Positions 6,111-11,304 of a stretch of 11,304 nt of DNA are shown here, piece by piece. The DNA comes from Acidimicrobiaceae bacterium. GTDB lineage: Bacteria > Actinomycetota > Acidimicrobiia > Acidimicrobiales > Palsa-688. The stretch lies in assembly GCA_003158835.1 (NCBI GenBank), contig PMLI01000383.1:1-11304 (forward strand), given 5' to 3'. Every line of letters begins with the position of its first letter. Position 1 is the first letter of the stretch. The position numbers were made by a program, and so were the translations under genes. The notes under the pieces were generated by a model. The model was not told the DNA's origin. It was given only the letters and a program-made list of their open reading frames with translations, and searched no databases.

Positions 6111-6131
6111 GGCCCGCCGCCGGCGCGGGCC
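6111..6131 (-). terminator. Possible terminator of the exporter/TetR operon
   Basis: GGCCCGC (6111-6117) and GCGGGCC (6125-6131) form a 7-bp all-GC stem with a 7-nt loop, 29 nt beyond the TetR stop. No T-run follows on the minus strand, but GC-rich actinobacteria often use hairpins without a strong U-tract. It would separate this operon from the c-di-GMP operon on the same strand. Confidence 0.35.
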
Positions 6132-6160
6132 GCTGTTGAGAGGACCGGTTCCTGTCGCTC

Positions 6161-6760
6161 TCAGAGCGGGAGCCCGGCCTCGAGATGTGCCAGGGCGTCG
6201 TCAAGCAACCTCACGAGATGGCTTTCGGGGTGCTCCACCCAGTACATTTCGGCGGCCATCACTACGCCGAGGATGGCGCCCGCCACGGTGTACACGGCAA
6301 AACCGTCGGCCGGCAGCCCGGCCCGTTCCGCCGCCAGATCGGTTACTTGTCGGACGATCTGGGCGGATTGGTCAAGCATGCCGGCGCGAAGCTCGGGCAC
6401 GGCCAGGGCCAGCTCGGCCCGGCCCCGGATGTCGGCCAGTTCCTCTTGGCCGAGACCGCCAAACACGGCCCGCAGAGCGCCGCGGACGGCCTGGACCGGC
6501 CCGAGGGCATCAGGTTGGGCCCGGAGGGCCTCGAGGATGAGCGGGTCGTAGTCGTCGGTGAGGACGAGGTCCTCTTTGGCCCGAAAGTACCGAAAGAACG
6601 TCGAGGGCGAAATCTCGACCACTTCTGCGATCTGTTCGACCGTGGTGGCCTCATAGCCCTGCTGGCGGAACAGCCGCAGGGCCTCATGCTGGATGGTGGC
6701 ACGGGTCTTGGCCTTCTTGCGCTCTCTGAGCCCACCCGTCGCCCCGGTGTCAGGCGGCAA
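6161..6760 (-). CDS. TetR/AcrR-family transcriptional repressor
   Basis: A 199-residue one-component regulator of normal TetR length. The N-terminal DNA-binding domain is clear: a basic entry (RERKKAKTRATIQHEALRLF), then the helix-turn-helix TTVEQIAEVVEISPSTFFRYF at about residues 39-59 and the following AKEDLVL. The rest is the helical ligand-binding and dimerisation domain typical of repressors that sense small hydrophobic compounds; the ligand cannot be told. GGAGG (6773-6769) stands 8 nt before TTG 6760, the same spacing as in the exporter gene, so I prefer TTG 6760. GTG 6769, three codons earlier, would directly abut that site. The start lies inside the end of the exporter gene (11-nt overlap), so the two are co-translated. 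It probably represses its own operon through the inverted repeat near 8351-8370. Confidence 0.93.
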   Translation of the reverse strand: MPPDTGATGGLRERKKAKTRATIQHEALRLFRQQGYEATTVEQIAEVVEISPSTFFRYFRAKEDLVLTDDYDPLILEALRAQPDALGPVQAVRGALRAVFGGLGQEELADIRGRAELALAVPELRAGMLDQSAQIVRQVTDLAAERAGLPADGFAVYTVAGAILGVVMAAEMYWVEHPESHLVRLLDDALAHLEAGLPL

Positions 6761-8303
6761 CGCGTCCACCTCCGGGGATTACTTCTTCGGTCCCGGCCGT
6801 GGCCCGGGCGTGCGCCGGCAGGAAGAAGAGCGACAGCGCCAGACCGATGAGAGCAAAACCCACCGAGACGAGGAAAGCTATGTCGGTACCGTGAACGAAG
6901 GCGGCCCGCACCGACGTCAATAGGGCCGGCGAGCGCAAAGCGTGGGCGACGGCGATCCCTCCGAAGACGCTCTGGCGTACGTTGTGCGCGTCCACCGATG
7001 AAAGTCCGCCGAGACGCAGCCGGCCCACGTAGGCGGATATTAGGGCGCTGCCCAAGATGGCGCTGCCGAGCGGCGCGCCGGTGGTCTTGAGCGCCTGGAG
7101 GACCGCCGAACCCACGCCCGCTTTTTCCACGGAGAGCTCGGCCAAGGCGGCAGAGGCGACCGTAGCCATGGTGAGCCCGGCACCCATTCCGACGATGGCG
7201 GTGCAGGCAGCAATGAAGCCCTCGCCCGATGACAGCGTCGTGGTGCTGGCGATGGCCAGGCCGGTACCCAAGACCACGAAGCCGGCGGCAGCGGCGAACT
7301 TGGCCCCGATCGCCTTGACCAGGCGCGCCGCCGGGACCAGGCCAACGAGCATCCCGCCCACGACCGGCATCAGGCGCAGGCCCGACCCCTCGGGACTGGT
7401 GCCCATGACGGCCTGGAAGTACTGGGGCATGGTGAAGAGCAGGCCGACCAGGGCCAGCGTGAGCACCGCGAAGAGGATAACGCCCCAGGTGAACGACGGT
7501 GACCGGAACAGGCTCAGGTCGACCAGAGGCTGCCCGCCGGGCCGCCGCTCGAGGAGGTGCTCCCACCACAAGAACACCCCGACCGCCGTCAGGCCGATGA
7601 GGAGGGGGACGAGGGCGCCCACCGACCCCCACCCGCGCTGGCCGGCCTGGATGAGCCCATAGGTCACGCCCATGAGGCCGGCGCTGGAGCTCAGCATCCC
7701 GGTCCCGTCGATGCCCGGGCGTACAGCCGCGGCCGACTCGGGCACCAGCGCCGCCACGGCTACAAAGCCGAGGAGGGAGACGGGCACGTTCATCAAGAAG
7801 ACCCATCCCCACCAGTAATGCGAGAGAAGCCAGCCCCCGAGGATGGGGCCGATCGGGAAAGCGACCATGTTGGCGGCCGCCCAGATACCTATCGCCTTCG
7901 GGCGCTCCTGCTCGGAAAAGAGTACGGCCAGAGCGGAAACCGCCATCACCACGAGCCCGGCGCCGGCCAGGCCCAGCACGGCCCTTGCCACGATGAACTG
8001 GGCCGGGGAGCGGGCGTACGCGCAAGCGAGCGAACCGGTGGCGAACAGGGCCAAAGAGCAGAGCATGACCTTCTTGCGCCCGTAGCGGTCACCGAGGAGC
8101 CCGGCCGGCAACATCGCCGCCGCCAGGACCAGGGCGTAGCCGGACGAGAACCACTGCAGGTCGGACTCGGATGCCTTGAGGGCGCCGGCCAAGGTGGGGA
8201 GGGCGACGCTGAGCACCGTCAAGTCCATGCCCACGGCCAGCACGGCGAGTGTGACGCCACCCAGTGCCCACCACCGCCTGGTCCCGGTTGCCTTCATCAG
8301 CAT
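6750..8303 (-). CDS. MFS drug exporter, DHA2 (EmrB/QacA, 14-span) family
   Basis: A 517-residue inner-membrane proton-driven multidrug exporter of the length and hydrophobic pattern of 14-span DHA2 transporters. Family motifs are visible in order: GMDLTVLSVALP in span 1 (acidic Asp27), motif A GDRYGRKK at about 71-78, the motif B arginine near residue 107 (ARAVLGLAGAG), and the antiporter motif C FPIGPILGG near 149-157. I start at ATG 8303 because AGGAGG (8317-8312) lies 8 nt upstream; GTG 8312 abuts the same site and is less likely. The last codons overlap the TetR gene, which marks this as a regulator-exporter operon. Likely substrates are toxic hydrophobic compounds, antibiotics or an endogenous metabolite; nothing in the sequence decides which. 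Confidence 0.95.
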   Translation of the reverse strand: MLMKATGTRRWWALGGVTLAVLAVGMDLTVLSVALPTLAGALKASESDLQWFSSGYALVLAAAMLPAGLLGDRYGRKKVMLCSLALFATGSLACAYARSPAQFIVARAVLGLAGAGLVVMAVSALAVLFSEQERPKAIGIWAAANMVAFPIGPILGGWLLSHYWWGWVFLMNVPVSLLGFVAVAALVPESAAAVRPGIDGTGMLSSSAGLMGVTYGLIQAGQRGWGSVGALVPLLIGLTAVGVFLWWEHLLERRPGGQPLVDLSLFRSPSFTWGVILFAVLTLALVGLLFTMPQYFQAVMGTSPEGSGLRLMPVVGGMLVGLVPAARLVKAIGAKFAAAAGFVVLGTGLAIASTTTLSSGEGFIAACTAIVGMGAGLTMATVASAALAELSVEKAGVGSAVLQALKTTGAPLGSAILGSALISAYVGRLRLGGLSSVDAHNVRQSVFGGIAVAHALRSPALLTSVRAAFVHGTDIAFLVSVGFALIGLALSLFFLPAHARATAGTEEVIPGGGRVAA

Positions 8304-8349
8304 CGTGGGCACCTCCTCTGCCTTCGGGCCCTCAAGTCACTATATTGAG

Positions 8350-8378
8350 ATTTTATCCTAAATGATAGAAACCCTCAA
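8350..8378 (-). promoter_or_regulatory. Promoter of the exporter-TetR operon
   Basis: On the minus strand a -35 box TTGAGG (8378-8373) and a -10 box TAAAAT (8355-8350) are separated by exactly 17 nt, with four and five matches to the sigma-70 consensus. The surrounding DNA (8338-8388) is an AT-rich island in GC-rich sequence. Transcription would begin near 8343, leaving a leader of about 40 nt before ATG 8303. Confidence 0.6.
8351..8370. promoter_or_regulatory. Inverted repeat, candidate TetR operator
   Basis: TTTTATC-CTAAAT-GATAGAA is a 20-bp inverted repeat (TATC/GATA core, one mismatch in the 7-bp arms). It fills most of the promoter spacer and overlaps the -10 box of the exporter operon. 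Size, symmetry and placement fit a TetR-dimer site that blocks RNA polymerase. Binding by the TetR encoded in this operon is inferred. Confidence 0.5.
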
Positions 8379-8407
8379 AAACTAGGGACTTCCGGCTCTT
8401 CGGGCTA

Positions 8408-8422
8408 CGGGTGCCCCACCCG
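8408..8422. repeat. Short GC hairpin in the exporter/APC intergenic region
   Basis: CGGGTG-CCC-CACCCG is a perfect 6-bp stem with a 3-nt loop in the 277-nt divergent gap between the exporter and the APC permease. No T-run follows on either strand. It could be a regulator site or chance. Elsewhere in 8423-8570 I see no clear promoter for the APC gene and no gene. Confidence 0.25.
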
Positions 8423-8580
8423 GTCCCCCCAGAGGCGGCTGAAGTAGTCTCATCGCTTGCGCTCGGGACGTTGGCTGACAGGCGGGCGGTGCCCGAGATG
8501 ACCAGGGCCGGCCGCTGTGGCATTAGTGGAGCGACCGACCAAGGCGCCGGCACCCTCGACCATGCCCGACAGGGGGTGTT

Positions 8581-10194
8581 GTGAGCGCGCTGTCGGGGCT
8601 ATTGAGTACCGACGCGGCGAGGGCGCGGCGCTCAGACAAGGGGCTCAAGGTTGGGGCCCTGGGCCTGTTATCGAGCACGGTCGTGGGAGTGGCCTCGACG
8701 GCTCCGGCCTACAGCCTCGCCGCGACGCTCGGCTTCGTCGTCGTGGCCATCGGCGTGAGGGCGCCGGTCGTTACGGTCCTGGCCTTTGTCCCGATGTTGC
8801 TGGTTTCCATCGGCTACAAGGAGCTCAACCGGGCCGACCCCGACTGCGGCACGACCTTCACGTGGGCCACCAGGGCGTTTTCCCCCCGGGTGGGTTGGAT
8901 GGGCGGTTGGGGGATTATCGCCACCGACATCCTGGTGATGCCGAGCCTGGCCCAGGTGGCGGGCCAGTACGTCTTCTTGCTGTTCAACGCCAAGGGTATC
9001 GGCTCGGAGCCCAGCAGTGGATGGGTACTTCTCGTCGGGGTCGCTTGGATCGTGGCCATGACCTTCATCTGTTATGTCGGGATCGAGGTGTCCGCCAACT
9101 TCCAGAAGGCCTTGCTGGGCATCGAGCTGACCATGCTCCTGGTCCTGGCCGTCGTGGCCCTGATAAAGGTCGGCAGCGGCTCGGCTCCGCCCGGCCACAT
9201 CCTGCCGGCGTGGTCGTGGTTCAACCCGTTCAAGGGTACGTTGTCGGCCTTCGTCAACGGCCTCACGTTGATGCTCTTCGTCTACTGGGGCTGGGACACG
9301 ACGGTGTCGATCAACGAAGAAACCACCGATAGGCACGTTTCCCCCGGGCGCGCTGCCGTGATCTCGACGGTGGTGCTGCTGGCCGTCTACGAGCTCGTGG
9401 TCGTGGCCACGCAGTCCTATGCCGGCCTGGGGACAAAGGGCATCGGGCTCGGGAACCCGGCCCACGAAGGCGACGTGCTATCAGCGCTCGGAGGGTCTGT
9501 CTTCGGCTCTTCCGGGCTCGGCAGCCTCTTCAGCCACCTCTTGTTGCTCATGGTCCTGACCTCGGCCGCGGCGTCCACACAGACCACGATCCTGCCCACC
9601 GCCCGGACCACGTTGTCGATGGCGGTTTACAAGGCGCTGCCCTCGAAATTGGCCAATATCCATCGCAAGTTCCTCATACCGACGGTGTCGACGGTCTTGA
9701 TGGGCGTTTCCTCCATCGCGCTCTACGTGATCATGAACTTCATCTCCGCCGGCACCGTGATCACGGACTCGGTAACCGCCCTGGGCGTGCTGGTGGCCTT
9801 TTACTACGGGCTCACGGGGCTGACCTGTTGCTGGTACTACAGGGACACCCTGGCCCAATCGGTCCGGCACCTGTTTATGCGGGGTGTCCTGCCGCTACTG
9901 GGCTGGGCGATCATGTGGTCCATCGGCGGTTACAGCCTGGTCCAGGACTGGGGCACGGTCAGCAGCAACACGTCGTGGCAAGTGCCCGGCCTGCACTGGC
10001 ACGTCGGGGGCGCCTTCTTGCTGGCGGCCGGGTCGCTCGTGGTCGGGACCGTCCTCATGTTCGTCTACGAGGCGGTTTCTCCCTCGTTCTTCCGGGGCGA
10101 GGTCCTCAACGCCGGCACCGGGACCCGCGTTCCGGAGGACCTCGGGGCCCCGGTCGGCCTGTTCGGCCTCGACGAACAAAGCGGACCGGCGTAG
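8581..10194 (+). CDS. APC-superfamily amino acid permease
   Basis: A 537-residue inner-membrane transporter with about 12 hydrophobic spans, the usual size for amino acid-polyamine-organocation permeases. Span 1 shows the family's unwound helix region (GLLSSTVVGVASTAPAYSL, about residues 28-46). It continues with the conserved YKELNRADPDCGTTFTWATRAFSP segment (about 79-102) after span 2, and span 6 carries YWGWDTTVSINEET, the acidic helix end usual in the family. A hydrophilic tail of about 35 residues closes the protein. GTG 8581 is preceded by AGGGGG (8571-8576), 4 nt upstream. It stands alone, divergent from the exporter operon and convergent with ftsH, so the neighbourhood gives no hint of its substrate; amino acid or polyamine uptake is the family role. 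Confidence 0.93.
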   Translation: MSALSGLLSTDAARARRSDKGLKVGALGLLSSTVVGVASTAPAYSLAATLGFVVVAIGVRAPVVTVLAFVPMLLVSIGYKELNRADPDCGTTFTWATRAFSPRVGWMGGWGIIATDILVMPSLAQVAGQYVFLLFNAKGIGSEPSSGWVLLVGVAWIVAMTFICYVGIEVSANFQKALLGIELTMLLVLAVVALIKVGSGSAPPGHILPAWSWFNPFKGTLSAFVNGLTLMLFVYWGWDTTVSINEETTDRHVSPGRAAVISTVVLLAVYELVVVATQSYAGLGTKGIGLGNPAHEGDVLSALGGSVFGSSGLGSLFSHLLLLMVLTSAAASTQTTILPTARTTLSMAVYKALPSKLANIHRKFLIPTVSTVLMGVSSIALYVIMNFISAGTVITDSVTALGVLVAFYYGLTGLTCCWYYRDTLAQSVRHLFMRGVLPLLGWAIMWSIGGYSLVQDWGTVSSNTSWQVPGLHWHVGGAFLLAAGSLVVGTVLMFVYEAVSPSFFRGEVLNAGTGTRVPEDLGAPVGLFGLDEQSGPA

Positions 10195-10198
10195 CGCC

Positions 10199-10223
10199 GG
10201 CCCCACGGTCAGCTGGTGGGGCC
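10199..10223. terminator. Bidirectional terminator-like hairpin between APC permease and ftsH
   Basis: GGCCCCAC (10199-10206) and GTGGGGCC (10216-10223) form a perfect 8-bp stem with a 9-nt loop. It lies 4 nt after the APC stop, and the ftsH stop codon falls in its loop. Being symmetric, it could end transcription from both convergent genes. No clear T-run follows on either strand. Confidence 0.45.
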
Positions 10224-11303
10224 AGGCTCCGGGGCCGCCTTGGCCCTGGCCCTGCCCTTGGCCGGGCTCGTGGGCCCGCTCGTGGCGGCACGGCTGGGCC
10301 CGCTCGTGGTCGCGTTCGTGGCGGCGGCCGAGGCCGGCCCGGCCACCGAGACGGCCCGGTCGGGTGCCATGGTCATGCCGCGAACACCGCCCGGTTCGGG
10401 CCGGCCGGCCAGAGCGTAGATCTCCGAACCGTCCACGGTTTCGTTGGCCACCAGCAACTGCACTAGCCGCTCGAGCACGTCGAGGTGCGCTTTTAGCACC
10501 TCGACGGCTCGCTGCTCGGCCTCTCGCAGCAGCCGTGATACCTCTGCGTCTATGACGGCCTGGGTGGCTTCGGCGAAGGGACGGCTCGAGAACTCGCTGC
10601 CCCCACCGCCGAGGAAGACCGAGCCCCCCGAGGGATAGCCGACGGGACCGAGACTCGACGAAAGCCCGAACTCACGGACCATCTTGGTGGCCAGCTCCGT
10701 CGCCCTGGCCAGGTCGTTAGCAGCTCCTGTCGACCCCTGGGCCAGCACCACGAGCTCGCTGGCCCGGCCGCCTAAGAAGACCGCCAGCATGTCGTGGAGG
10801 TAATCCTCGCCGTACAGGTGGCGCTCGACCAGGGGGAGTTGCTCGGTCACCCCGAGAGACTGGCCGGCCGGCAGGATCGTCACCTTGGCCACCGGATCGG
10901 CCTTGTCCGAATAGACGGCGACCAGGGCGTGGCCGGCTTCGTGTACGGCCACGGCGTGTTTCTCATCGGGCAGCAGCACGTTCGAGCCCTCGCGCCGGCC
11001 CAGGATGATCCGGTCCCGGGCCTGGTCGAAGTCGGCGGGCGAGAGTATGTCGCGCTTGGCCCGCACCGCCACGATGGCCGCCTCGTTGACCAGGTTGGCC
11101 AGGTCCGCACCCGAGAAGCCGGGCGTCCCCCGGGCCACCACCGTCAGGTCCACAGCCGGAGTGAGGTGCTTGCCGCGACAGTGGACCTTCAAGATGGCCA
11201 GGCGTTCGGCCAGGTTGGGTAGCGGCACCGTGATCTGGCGGTCGAAGCGGCCGGGACGCAGCAGCGCGGGATCGAGAACATCCGGCCGGTTGGTCGCCGC
11301 GAT
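10209..11303 (-). CDS. ftsH: ATP-dependent zinc metalloprotease FtsH (C-terminal part)
   Basis: The last 364 residues of a membrane-bound AAA+ protease; the frame is open to the right edge, so the membrane anchor and the Walker A and B motifs lie outside. Visible in order: the second region of homology with the arginine finger (AATNRPDVLDPALLRPGRFD), the AAA lid with GTPGFSGADLANLVNEAA, the zinc site HEAGH (10943-10929), and STGAANDLARAT, whose Asp (10715-10713) is the expected third zinc ligand. It then has RPFAEATQAVIDAEV and the C-terminal helices. FtsH degrades damaged membrane proteins and some regulators. The protein ends in a low-complexity tail of about 60 residues rich in Ala, Thr, Ser and Pro, with basic KGRARAKAAPEP. 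No active-site residue is missing in the visible half. It may be one of several paralogues. Confidence 0.95.
   Translation of the reverse strand: MAATNRPDVLDPALLRPGRFDRQITVPLPNLAERLAILKVHCRGKHLTPAVDLTVVARGTPGFSGADLANLVNEAAIVAVRAKRDILSPADFDQARDRIILGRREGSNVLLPDEKHAVAVHEAGHALVAVYSDKADPVAKVTILPAGQSLGVTEQLPLVERHLYGEDYLHDMLAVFLGGRASELVVLAQGSTGAANDLARATELATKMVREFGLSSSLGPVGYPSGGSVFLGGGGSEFSSRPFAEATQAVIDAEVSRLLREAEQRAVEVLKAHLDVLERLVQLLVANETVDGSEIYALAGRPEPGGVRGMTMAPDRAVSVAGPASAAATNATTSGPSRAATSGPTSPAKGRARAKAAPEPGPTS
10271..10309. repeat. Direct repeat inside the ftsH tail
   Basis: The 15-bp unit TGGGCCCGCTCGTGG occurs at 10271-10285 and 10295-10309 (24-bp period), inside the low-complexity end of ftsH. 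On the coding strand it yields the repeated TSGP units of the tail. It looks like a local duplication within a disordered region and is a likely place for length variation between strains. Confidence 0.6.
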
Positions 11304-11304
11304 G

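Noticed and set aside
6343..8025. 560-residue frame on the minus strand across the exporter and TetR genes
   Set aside because: It is an out-of-frame Arg/Pro/Gly-rich shadow of two well-supported genes on the same strand.
8353..8553. 66-residue minus-strand ORF in the exporter/APC gap
   Set aside because: No ribosome site or recognisable motif, and its end overlaps the -35/-10 region of the exporter promoter.
1..11304. CRISPR array, insertion sequence, tRNA or attachment site
   Set aside because: No regularly spaced repeats, transposase frames, cloverleaf sequences or long flanking direct repeats were seen on either strand by eye.

Overview
The window is GC-rich DNA with a strong preference for G or C at third codon positions. 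It contains GTG and TTG starts, tightly packed genes, and protein families typical of Actinomycetota: a DUF5317-like membrane protein, DHA2 drug exporters paired with TetR regulators, and FtsH with a long Ala/Pro/Ser tail. It is most likely the chromosome of a high-GC actinobacterium. No rRNA, tRNA, insertion sequence, integrase or CRISPR array is visible, so nothing points to a mobile element.

Layout. (1) 1-3046, plus strand: the end of one sugar ABC-transporter permease (MalF type), a complete second permease (MalG type, overlapping the first by 8 nt), and 74 nt later a complete amylosucrase-type GH13 enzyme. The simplest reading is a uptake-and-use unit in which the importer brings in sucrose or a related sugar and the signal-less enzyme polymerises its glucose in the cytoplasm, releasing fructose. 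(2) 3051-5942, minus strand: a c-di-GMP signalling operon. In transcription order it holds a 15-residue leader ORF with a near-perfect Shine-Dalgarno, a 46-residue single-span membrane protein whose start overlaps the leader's stop, a membrane-anchored GGDEF-EAL protein with every catalytic residue in place, and a DUF5317-like membrane protein coupled to it by a GTGA overlap. The region upstream of the leader is comparatively AT-rich and holds several small inverted repeats. (3) 6161-8378, minus strand: a drug-exporter operon (DHA2-family MFS followed by an overlapping TetR repressor) behind a recognisable promoter whose spacer contains an inverted repeat, probably the repressor's own operator. 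(4) 8581-10194, plus strand: a stand-alone APC-superfamily amino-acid permease. (5) 10209-11303, minus strand: the C-terminal half of an FtsH AAA+ zinc protease, running off the right edge.

Two gene pairs are tail to tail: amylosucrase/DUF5317, with 4 nt between stops and no visible terminator, and APC permease/FtsH, with a strong hairpin between them. No stretch over 300 nt lacks a gene; the largest gaps are about 218 nt (5943-6160) and 277 nt (8304-8580), both described below.

The part most worth a second look is the front of the c-di-GMP operon (5693-6060): leader peptide, orphan mini-membrane protein and hairpins ahead of a GGDEF-EAL gene that has no visible ribosome binding site of its own. 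The amylosucrase next to a sugar importer is the best-defined metabolic finding.
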